Source: Rikenellaceae bacterium (GTDB lineage Bacteria; Bacteroidota; Bacteroidia; Bacteroidales; Rikenellaceae). Taken from it: a stretch of DNA of 9,177 nt. Of the stretch, positions 1 through 6,440 are shown one piece after another. Both the position numbers and the translations under genes were made by a program. Under the pieces are notes generated by a model. That model ran no database searches. It was not told the origin of the DNA and saw only the letters and a list, made by a program, of their open reading frames with translations. Location: positions 1 to 9,177 of the forward strand of contig JAITVB010000218.1 in the NCBI GenBank assembly GCA_031286025.1, in the 5' to 3' direction. Position 1 is the stretch's first letter. Every line of letters begins with the position of its first letter.

Positions 1-1088
1 AGTTTCAGGATCGGTCGAAAAGCCGGTTTCACCCTGCGGTAGAGGAGCGAGGCGGCCGCGACGTAAATCAGCCCGTAGCCCGCATCCGCCAGGCAAAAGC
101 CGAAAAAGAGCATGTAGAACGGTGCGAAATACGCGGTCAGGTCCATCGTCCCGTATTTGGGTAACGCATAGAGGTTGGCGATCACCTCGAACAAGCCGGC
201 GAATGCGTTGTTTTTCAACAGCACGGGCGGATCGTCCTCTTCCGTCGGTTCGTCTTTAAAGAAGATCACGGCGGGGTGCGTGTCGAGAAAGGCGTCGACG
301 GGGCGGGCGGCATCTTTCGTCGCCCAACCGGTCATCACCGCCAACGAGCCATCGGCTTCGCGTGCGGCGGTTTTTGATACGCGACTCAGTTGCAACTCGG
401 CCCGCAGTTCGTTGCCGAGCGATTCCAGGGCCGGAAAGCCTTCGGCACAGCGTTCGAGGATTGCTTCCATCTCCTTGCGCTCGTTTTGTAGCCCAATCAC
501 TTCGATCTCCTTGTCGGCCCGCGAAGCCGCAGGAGTTTTGACGCTCAGCGCTTCAATCGCCAACGGGGCCGATTCGGGGGTGGTCACCACCACGAAGCAG
601 GCCATGCCATCGACCTCGGAAACGAGGTCTACGATGTATTTTTCCCGCCATCCGGGCGCATATTTCTCAAAATCATTGGCATAGGTGGTGAAGAAATGGA
701 GACTGATCCCCTGTTCCTCCAACGCACGGATCGATGCCGCGGGAAAGTCGCCCCACGGGGTCAGTTCGGTAATCTCTTTGGTCAGCCGGGCCATGGCCTG
801 GTCGATCGCCTCAATGCGGGCCGAAGCCTCGGTGTAGCGGTCGAGGGTTTCGCGGGCCGAGCCGAAAGGCGTCACCGCCTCGCGGTTTTTTCCCTTCCGG
901 CGTTTGTCCAGATCCTTCATGGCCCGGGCTTGGCATTCAGCGTCGGCCAACAGCCCACGTTCGCGCTCATCGGGCGTCCACTGGCCCGAATCGATATCGA
1001 CCAACCCCAGTTCCTGCAACCGGTTCAGGAACGCTTCGCTATCCGTGTGGTGAAGCACGAAACTGTATTTCATCATCGGCACAATCAT
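1..1088 (-). CDS. atpI: V-type ATP synthase subunit I (a-subunit homologue), 3' end cut by window edge
   Basis: My own translation gives 362 residues beginning MIVPMMKYSF, running without a stop to the window edge, so the C-terminal membrane domain is missing. This is the membrane stator subunit, which carries the ion half-channels and anchors the peripheral stalk. The visible part is the cytosolic N-terminal arm: a long charged helical region (about 40-110), an alpha/beta segment (about 125-185), and a second helical arm (about 188-240). The family signature follows: LLKNNAFAGLFEVI (290-303), LPKYGTMDLTAYFAPFY (309-325), then the first membrane helix with FFGFCLADAGYGL (328-340). The ATG overlaps the atpD stop in an ATGA at 1085-1088, which fixes the start and implies translational coupling. 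Full-length family members are about 600 residues, so roughly 40% is off the edge. Family assignment is firm. Ion specificity cannot be judged here. Confidence 0.95.
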   Translation of the reverse strand, partial: MIVPMMKYSFVLHHTDSEAFLNRLQELGLVDIDSGQWTPDERERGLLADAECQARAMKDLDKRRKGKNREAVTPFGSARETLDRYTEASARIEAIDQAMARLTKEITELTPWGDFPAASIRALEEQGISLHFFTTYANDFEKYAPGWREKYIVDLVSEVDGMACFVVVTTPESAPLAIEALSVKTPAASRADKEIEVIGLQNERKEMEAILERCAEGFPALESLGNELRAELQLSRVSKTAAREADGSLAVMTGWATKDAARPVDAFLDTHPAVIFFKDEPTEEDDPPVLLKNNAFAGLFEVIANLYALPKYGTMDLTAYFAPFYMLFFGFCLADAGYGLIYVAAASLLYRRVKPAFRPILK

Positions 1089-1690
1089 ACGGCACCCTCC
1101 TCCATACTTTCCTGACGGGTTTTCACGATTTTCTGGGCCGATTTCGAAAGGTTTTCCTCATCTTCGAGGAAACGCTTGATACGCAGGATCGCATCCTGGT
1201 AGCCCGGGATCTGCACCTTCTCGTAGAGATTCACCTTCTGGGTGGTTTTCTTGCGGGCGTGGTCGAGCAATCGGGTGCGCCGGTTGTGGAACTCGTATTC
1301 GAGCCCCAGTCGGGCCACCCGTTTGAGCAGTTCGACCCCGTCGGCGATCCAGATCGGCGAACTGAAAATGTCGTAGGGTTTCTGCGCGAAGATCACCTGA
1401 TCGAGCACCGGGATCGCCACCCCGGCGATCTTTTTGTGGCTCATCCTCACGTCCTCGACCCGCAGCAGTTCGGGGTCGAATTCGCCCCACAGCGCGACCA
1501 TATAGTCATACTGGGCGGAAAGCTCATCCAACTGCCGGACATATTCCGTCGCCATGTCCTTGGCACGCTTCACCTCCAGGCGCAGCGCCGACTCCTTGCT
1601 CTTGATCGTGGGCAGGGCGCGGGTGCGGACCTTGAGCTGTTTGTTCATCTCGGCCAGCGACGTCTTATTGAATTGAAATTTTACAGCCAT
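1085..1690 (-). CDS. atpD: V-type ATP synthase subunit D (central rotor shaft)
   Basis: A protein of 201 residues, the normal size for V/A-ATPase subunit D. Family members form a long antiparallel coiled coil that turns inside the A3B3 head and couples catalysis to the membrane rotor. The N-terminal helix shows the family pattern FNKTSLAEMNKQLKVRTRAL (7-26), followed by a Lys/Arg-rich heptad region (about 28-60). A C-terminal helix (about 130-195) contains FHNRRTRLLDHARKKTTQKV (134-153), which matches the NxRRtRalEyvviP-like region of the family only loosely. The middle part (about 65-125) is the less conserved globular foot. The gene starts 36 bp after atpB and its stop overlaps the atpI start. 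No strong Shine-Dalgarno motif precedes the ATG. Identity is supported by both sequence and operon position. Confidence 0.94.
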   Translation of the reverse strand: MAVKFQFNKTSLAEMNKQLKVRTRALPTIKSKESALRLEVKRAKDMATEYVRQLDELSAQYDYMVALWGEFDPELLRVEDVRMSHKKIAGVAIPVLDQVIFAQKPYDIFSSPIWIADGVELLKRVARLGLEYEFHNRRTRLLDHARKKTTQKVNLYEKVQIPGYQDAILRIKRFLEDEENLSKSAQKIVKTRQESMEEGAV

Positions 1691-1726
1691 GTCGTCAGCG
1701 GTAATTTTGCCGGTGGTTCAGGATCG

Positions 1727-3052
1727 TCAGGCCCGGAACCGTCCGTAGCGTTGTACGAATTCGTCCTTGATCGCCACTTCGGCCGGCGTGAAATACTTCC
1801 CGAAGAGGTACCACGCTTCGTTCAACATCTCCTCGATGTCGATGTTCACGTCAATGGCGAGCAGTTTTTCGGAATAGTCCTTGGCAAAGGCCAAGGCGCG
1901 TTCGTCGTAGTCGGTCAGGTCGAAACCGTTTTCGAGTTTCGTCTTGGCGTTGGCCGCATCGGCGTAGAGACGCACGGCGGCGTTCATCACCTGCGGGTGG
2001 TCTTCGCGGGTCTTCTTGCCGATCACCAACTGTTTCAGACGGGAAAGGCTGCGGAACGGGTCGACGATCACCTTGCCCGTGTCCGAGTCGGTACGCAGGA
2101 ACAACTGTCCTTCGGTAATATATCCTGTGTTGTCGGGCACGGCATGGGTGATGTCGCCCCCCGAAAGGGTGGTCACCGCGATGATCGTGATCGACCCCCC
2201 GTTGGGCAGCTGCACCGCCTTTTCGTAGATCTTCGCCAGGTCGGAGTACAAAGAACCGGGCATGCTGTCCTTCGACGGGATCTGGTCCATACGGTTCGAT
2301 ACGATCGCCAACGCATCCGAATAGAGCGTCATGTCGGTCAGTAGCACCAATACTTTTTCGCCTTTATCCACAGCGAAATATTCGGCCGCCGTCAGCGCCA
2401 TGTCGGGCACCAACAGGCGTTCCACCGGCGGGTTTTCGGTCGTGTTCACAAAGCTCACGATTCGGTCGAGCGCCCCGGCGTTCTCAAAAATGTTCTTGAA
2501 AAAAAGAAAGTCGTCGTTCGTGAGGCCCATCCCGCCGAGGATGATCTTGTCGGCCTTGGCACGCAGGGCCACCATCGCCATCACCTGGTTGTAGGGTTGG
2601 TCGGGGTCGGCGAAGAACGGGATCTTCTGGCCGGTCACGATCGTATTGTTGAGGTCGATCCCGGCGATCCCGGTGGCGATCAGTTCCGAGGGTTGGATAC
2701 GCTTGTAGGGGTTCACGGTCGGGCCGCCGATTTCGCGCACCTCGCCCTCGACCGACGGGCCGCCGTAGATCGGGTCGCCGTAAGCGTTGAAAAAGCGTCC
2801 GGCCAGTTCGTCGCTCACGCGCAACGTGGGCGGTTCGCCCCGGAACACTACTTCCGAGTTCGTCGCGATGTTTTCCGTCCCGGCAAACACCTGTAGGGTC
2901 ACCTGGTCGCCGTTGAGTTTCACCACCTGGGCCAACTTGCCGCCCACGGTGGCCAGTTCGTCGTTCGTAACACCCGTGGCCCGCAACGTTACCGTCGCCT
3001 TGGTGATGTTCTCGATTTTCGTGTATATCTTCTGAAAAGCTTTGGTTCCCAT
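1727..3052 (-). CDS. atpB: V-type ATP synthase subunit B (non-catalytic head subunit)
   Basis: A protein of 441 residues, close to the usual 430-470 for bacterial B subunits. It alternates with A in the hexameric head. The beta-barrel domain is at about 1-75. The nucleotide-binding-like domain starts near RIQPSELIATGIAGID (118-133). The position equivalent to the P-loop reads GQKIPFFADPDQPYNQ (141-156) and has no Walker A motif, as expected for a non-catalytic subunit. VLLTDMTLYSDAL (236-248) and MPGSLYSDLAKIYEKA (264-279) are typical B-subunit blocks. SLSRL (335-339) with Arg338 matches the segment that supplies the arginine finger to the A-subunit site, and TREDHP (348-353) follows. It lies 16 bp after atpA and is preceded by a good GGAAAGAG ribosome-binding site. 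I am confident of the assignment. Confidence 0.97.
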   Translation of the reverse strand: MGTKAFQKIYTKIENITKATVTLRATGVTNDELATVGGKLAQVVKLNGDQVTLQVFAGTENIATNSEVVFRGEPPTLRVSDELAGRFFNAYGDPIYGGPSVEGEVREIGGPTVNPYKRIQPSELIATGIAGIDLNNTIVTGQKIPFFADPDQPYNQVMAMVALRAKADKIILGGMGLTNDDFLFFKNIFENAGALDRIVSFVNTTENPPVERLLVPDMALTAAEYFAVDKGEKVLVLLTDMTLYSDALAIVSNRMDQIPSKDSMPGSLYSDLAKIYEKAVQLPNGGSITIIAVTTLSGGDITHAVPDNTGYITEGQLFLRTDSDTGKVIVDPFRSLSRLKQLVIGKKTREDHPQVMNAAVRLYADAANAKTKLENGFDLTDYDERALAFAKDYSEKLLAIDVNIDIEEMLNEAWYLFGKYFTPAEVAIKDEFVQRYGRFRA

Positions 3053-3054
3053 AA

Positions 3055-3062
3055 CTCTTTCC
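3055..3062 (-). promoter_or_regulatory. Ribosome-binding site of atpB
   Basis: On the minus strand GGAAAGAG sits two bases before the atpB ATG in the short atpA-atpB gap. It is one of the few clear purine-rich motifs in this operon. The atpA and atpD starts have AT-rich or featureless leaders instead, which is common in Bacteroidetes. It supports the start at 3052. Confidence 0.6.
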
Positions 3063-3068
3063 GGTTTT

Positions 3069-4826
3069 TTATTTCGCCTCTTGGGCGGCTACCATTTCGT
3101 CGATCTGCCGTTTGTAATCGTAGTACTTCTCGCTTTCGAACGCCGAATAGTTCATTTGTTTGAACAGGTTGATCAGCCCCTTGAAGAAGACCGAGCAGTC
3201 TTCGAAGCCGGCATAGGCGAACCTGCGGTCGCAGATCGCCAGGATCATCTTGAACATAAAGCGTTGGCGCTCGATCGAGGTGTTGGCATCGATCGCGTCG
3301 AAAGCATCCTGTTGCAGGAAGACGAAGTCGATCAGTTCCGATTTCCAGTAGCGGTCGTGGTAGTCTATCGGCACCCCGTCGTCGCCCAGAATATTGATCT
3401 GCTCATAAGCTTCCTTGCCGCGCAGCACGAGCGTCTTGCCGCGCAACACCGTGTCGACCCAGTCCGGTTCGACCGTTTCGTCGAGGAAGTTGCGGATCTC
3501 GGGATATTCGAGGTATTTCGAGTAGCTGTCCAGTGGATCGATCGCCGGATAACGCTTGCTGTCGGCACGTTGTTGGGACAAGGCATAAAAACAGCGGGCG
3601 GCTTTCTTGGTCGATTCGGTCACCGGCTCTTTCAGGTTCCCTCCGGCGGGCGATACCGTACCGATGAAAGTCACCGACCCCGTCGCCCCGTTATTGAGAT
3701 GCACGTGTCCGGCACGGGCGTAGAAATTGGAAATGATCGCCGGCAAATCCATCGGGAAAGCGTCCTGCCCGGGCAACTCTTCAAGGCGGTTCGACATTTC
3801 GCGCAACGCTTGGGCCCAACGCGAGGTTGAGTCGGCCAGGATCAGCACCTTGAGCCCCATCGCGCGATAATATTCGCCGAGGGTCATTCCGGTGTATACC
3901 GACGCTTCGCGGGCGGCCACGGGCATGTTCGAGGTATTGCAGATGATTGTCGTGCGTTCCATCAGCTTGTAGCCGGTACGCGGGTCGTCCAGATGCGGGA
4001 ACTCCGCGAAAATTTCCACCACCTCGTTCGCACGTTCGCCACAGGCGATCATGATGATCACGTCGGCGTCGGCTTGTTTCGAAATGGCGTGCTGCAACAC
4101 GGTCTTGCCCGCCCCGAACGGCCCGGGAATGAAGCCGGTACCACCGTCGGCGATGGGATTGAACGTATCGATCGCCCGCACGCCCGTTTCCATGATGCGG
4201 TAAGGACGCGGTTTTTCCTTGTAGGCGCCGATGGCCAACTTGGCGGGCCATTTCTGTACCATCGTCACGTTATGTTCTTTGCCTTGGACGTCAGCGAGCA
4301 CGGCCACCGTGTCGGTGATTTTGTAGTTGCCTTCCTTCACTACGCTCTTCACCGTGTAGGCGCCCTTCATCGCGAAAGGCACCATGATCTTGTGCCTGAT
4401 CCACTTTTCGGTTACTTCGCCCAACCAATCTCCTGCACCGACCTTGTCGCCGATTTGTGCCAACGGGAAAAAATCCCACTTGCTTTCAAAATCGAGCGGA
4501 GCGGTCGCCGAGCCACGCGTGATGAAAAGGTCGTCCATTTCGGCCAGGTCGTTCTGCATCCCGTCGTAATTACGCGAAAGGATGCCCGGGCCGAGGGTCA
4601 CTTCGAGCAGATGGCCTTCAAATTCGACGTTGTCGCCGACCTTCATTCCGCGGGTCGAGTCAAAGACCTGGATGTAGACCTTCTCGCCGATGACCTTAAT
4701 CACTTCGGCCATCACCCGCAGGTCGCCGAGGAGCACGTGGCAGATTTCGTTCTGTCCCACCGGTCCGTTTGCCTTGACCGTCACGAGGTTGGCGGTGATG
4801 CCGGTAATTTGCCCTGTTGTCTTCAT
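3069..4826 (-). CDS. atpA: V-type ATP synthase subunit A (catalytic ATPase subunit)
   Basis: A protein of 585 residues, the usual length for the catalytic A subunit of bacterial V/A-ATPases. It hydrolyses or makes ATP in the A3B3 head. The N-terminal beta-barrel is at about 1-75 and the A-specific bulge domain at about 115-190. The nucleotide-binding domain has an intact Walker A, GPFGAGKT (235-242), followed by VLQHAISKQADADVI. GERANE (263-268) carries the catalytic glutamate at 264, and VLILADSTSRWAQALRE (327-343) is the Walker B/DSTSRWA signature. LEELPGQDAFPMDLPA (348-363) and the SPAGGNLKEPVTEST block (392-406) complete the fold. The C-terminal helical domain runs from about 440. The start is 19 bp after the DUF2764 stop, with only an A-rich leader and no clear Shine-Dalgarno. 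All catalytic motifs are present, so the enzyme should be active. Confidence 0.98.
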   Translation of the reverse strand: MKTTGQITGITANLVTVKANGPVGQNEICHVLLGDLRVMAEVIKVIGEKVYIQVFDSTRGMKVGDNVEFEGHLLEVTLGPGILSRNYDGMQNDLAEMDDLFITRGSATAPLDFESKWDFFPLAQIGDKVGAGDWLGEVTEKWIRHKIMVPFAMKGAYTVKSVVKEGNYKITDTVAVLADVQGKEHNVTMVQKWPAKLAIGAYKEKPRPYRIMETGVRAIDTFNPIADGGTGFIPGPFGAGKTVLQHAISKQADADVIIMIACGERANEVVEIFAEFPHLDDPRTGYKLMERTTIICNTSNMPVAAREASVYTGMTLGEYYRAMGLKVLILADSTSRWAQALREMSNRLEELPGQDAFPMDLPAIISNFYARAGHVHLNNGATGSVTFIGTVSPAGGNLKEPVTESTKKAARCFYALSQQRADSKRYPAIDPLDSYSKYLEYPEIRNFLDETVEPDWVDTVLRGKTLVLRGKEAYEQINILGDDGVPIDYHDRYWKSELIDFVFLQQDAFDAIDANTSIERQRFMFKMILAICDRRFAYAGFEDCSVFFKGLINLFKQMNYSAFESEKYYDYKRQIDEMVAAQEAK

Positions 4827-4845
4827 AAATTTTTATCTTTTTTCT

Positions 4846-5721
4846 TCATTTTTCGGGTCGATCGTCGCCGGGTTCCGTGTTGCCCGACTGGGCGGGAATT
4901 CCCGACAGGTCGGCCACAAGCCGTTCGAACATTGCCCGGCCCACGGCTTTATCCAATGCCATCCAACGGTGGATGATGTTGATTTTTACGCAGTAGGCCA
5001 ACACTTTGTCCAACGTGAAATATTCGAATACGGTCAGCTCGTCGGCCGTGTCCCAACGCAGGGCGTCGAGGCGGCGTTCCTTGTCGACCATGTTGGTTTC
5101 GTCGAGGATGTGGAAGAGTCGGTCGAGGTAGTCGAGTTCGTTCTTCAGCCCGAAATCCGAGGCCGAACTGCGGGCCAACAGGGTTTCGATCTCGCCCTGT
5201 CCGACTAACTCGGGGCCGATCTCGCGCTCCTGAGCGCGGGCTGTGATCGCGGCGCACACGTTGCGCAACGTCCGATCAAAGGCATACCACGCCCGTACGA
5301 AACCGTTCGGCGAAACCCCCATCCGTTCGTAATAACGGCTCCAGAGCACCTTTTCGATCGGCTGTTCGGTGTCGATCTCGCTGTCGTCGTCTCCCTTGTC
5401 GTCCTTTTTGCTGCGGTAGGCGGACAACACTTCGGCCACATACGGCGGCAGGCAACCCGGTTCGTCGGCGGTTTGCCCGACCGCTTCGCGCAACTCGGCG
5501 ACCGAAAGGTTGCCCAACGCTGAAAAATTATTCTTTCCCGCGAGCAGGGCGATCAGGTTCGCCACGTCATAGAAAAAATAAAATTCGCGCAACACCTCGG
5601 CATCCGCGGGGGTCAGGTCGCCAACAATCTCATCGCGCAGAGCCACGGTGTCGAAACCTTTCGCTTCGGCGTCGGCCTGCAACTCTCTGAGTCCGGCAAT
5701 CAGGCAATGGTATTGCGCCAT
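4846..5721 (-). CDS. DUF2764-family protein of the V-ATPase operon
   Basis: A predicted soluble protein of 291 residues without signal peptide or obvious membrane segment. The start MAQYHCLIAGLRELQ fits the family's Y-x-C-L-[VI]-A-G-L-P-like beginning. An all-helical character runs through most of it, interrupted by a very acidic low-complexity linker (about 105-119, KKDDKGDDDSEIDTE). The C-terminal third contains FEYFTLDKVLAYCVKINII (232-250), HRWMALD (251-257) and GRAMFERLVADL (261-272), which I recognise as the DUF2764 core. The gene begins 7 bp after atpE and ends 19 bp before atpA, so it is almost surely translated with the ATPase. From memory, Borrelia and Chlamydia V-ATPase operons have a hypothetical gene at this same place (E-unknown-A-B-D-I-K). 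No function is established to my knowledge. By inference it may fill the role of the missing C/d subunit or another stalk or assembly factor. Confidence 0.88.
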   Translation of the reverse strand: MAQYHCLIAGLRELQADAEAKGFDTVALRDEIVGDLTPADAEVLREFYFFYDVANLIALLAGKNNFSALGNLSVAELREAVGQTADEPGCLPPYVAEVLSAYRSKKDDKGDDDSEIDTEQPIEKVLWSRYYERMGVSPNGFVRAWYAFDRTLRNVCAAITARAQEREIGPELVGQGEIETLLARSSASDFGLKNELDYLDRLFHILDETNMVDKERRLDALRWDTADELTVFEYFTLDKVLAYCVKINIIHRWMALDKAVGRAMFERLVADLSGIPAQSGNTEPGDDRPEK

Positions 5722-5728
5722 GGCCCGT

Positions 5729-6346
5729 TTACTTCTTGATGAATAACAGTTCGCTCACTTTCGGGCGCAGGAATTCGCGGAAGAGCGCGTCGAAATCGTC
5801 GTCGCTGAAGCTGATGTAGTAGCTTCCGTCTTTCGGACCGATCTTGAAGCCGCTCTTCACTCCTTCGCTCGTGGTGATCTCCATGCCTGAGCCGAGGGTC
5901 TGGGCGGCGGTCGTTTTCAGGCTGTCGACCAGTTTCTGTTCGCTCTCCGGGGGCAGCATCACACACAGGTCGGGGTTTTCGCACGTCGACCCGTTCCAAT
6001 TCCGAGCCACTACAACGATCAGGTCTTTAACCAACGCCGGGTCGAGCAATACGTCCTTCAGCACAGGGGTCACGTTGAGGTCGATCAGCAGTTCGGCGAT
6101 CTGTTGCTTGATCGTCGCGATGCTCTGGCGCGAGGCGAGCAGGATCTCGGTCTGCGTATTCTTTTTCAGGTCAGCGGCGTTGTCCTGGGCGGTTTTCAGG
6201 ATGCCGTCGGCTTTGGTTTTTGCCTCTTCGATGATCGACCCGGCCTCGGCTTTGGCCTTGGCAAGCAGGGTTTCCGCCTCTTCGCGGCCTTTGGCCAATC
6301 CTTCGTCATAGAGTTTTTGCGTCAATTGTTGAAGCCTGTTTTCCAT
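5729..6346 (-). CDS. atpE: V-type ATP synthase subunit E (peripheral stalk)
   Basis: A protein of 205 residues from the ATG at 6346 (MENRLQQLTQ). An in-frame upstream ATG at 6403 would add 19 basic residues unlike the family, and AAGGA sits just before 6346, so the shorter form is preferred. Subunit E forms the peripheral stalk that holds the head against rotation. The N-terminal half (about 1-90) is a long Ala/Lys/Glu-rich coiled coil (LLAKAKAEAGSIIEEAKTKA). The C-terminal half is the globular domain that contacts the B subunit, including LIVVVARNW and a glycine-serine turn near the end. No separate G/H partner gene is seen, so the stalk may be formed by E with a distant or absent partner. 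It opens the ATPase operon, about 94 bp after the DUF4301 gene and 7 bp before the DUF2764 gene. Confidence 0.93.
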   Translation of the reverse strand: MENRLQQLTQKLYDEGLAKGREEAETLLAKAKAEAGSIIEEAKTKADGILKTAQDNAADLKKNTQTEILLASRQSIATIKQQIAELLIDLNVTPVLKDVLLDPALVKDLIVVVARNWNGSTCENPDLCVMLPPESEQKLVDSLKTTAAQTLGSGMEITTSEGVKSGFKIGPKDGSYYISFSDDDFDALFREFLRPKVSELLFIKK

Positions 6347-6350
6347 ACTT

Positions 6351-6355
6351 TCCTT
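6351..6355 (-). promoter_or_regulatory. Ribosome-binding site choosing the atpE start
   Basis: On the minus strand AAGGA lies four bases before the ATG at 6346 (AAGGAAAGT then ATG). No comparable motif precedes the alternative in-frame ATG at 6403, so this decides the start of subunit E. The rest of the gap to the DUF4301 gene (6356-6440) is GC-rich near 6400-6430, with a short direct repeat (GGCTGCCCG twice), then A-rich. I see no clear promoter or terminator there. Confidence 0.6.
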
Positions 6356-6440
6356 ATTTTTGTCTTTTCTCTTTTTACGGTATACCCTTCCCCGGGCAGC
6401 CATCGGGCAGCCTGCGCCTGCGGCCTTCGGAGAGGATATG

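Noticed and set aside
1259..2344. Long plus-strand open frame (about 361 codons) across atpD and atpB
   Set aside because: It lies antisense to two confidently identified ATPase genes, has no recognisable domain, and is rich in His/Gly/Arg/Val as expected from reverse reading of GC-rich codons.
3042..4976. Plus-strand open frames of about 262 and 327 codons opposite atpA
   Set aside because: They are antisense shadows of the catalytic A-subunit gene, with no family resemblance and no ribosome-binding context.
6347..6403. N-terminal extension of subunit E to the ATG at 6403
   Set aside because: The added residues are very basic and unlike the family, and a Shine-Dalgarno motif sits right before the internal ATG at 6346.
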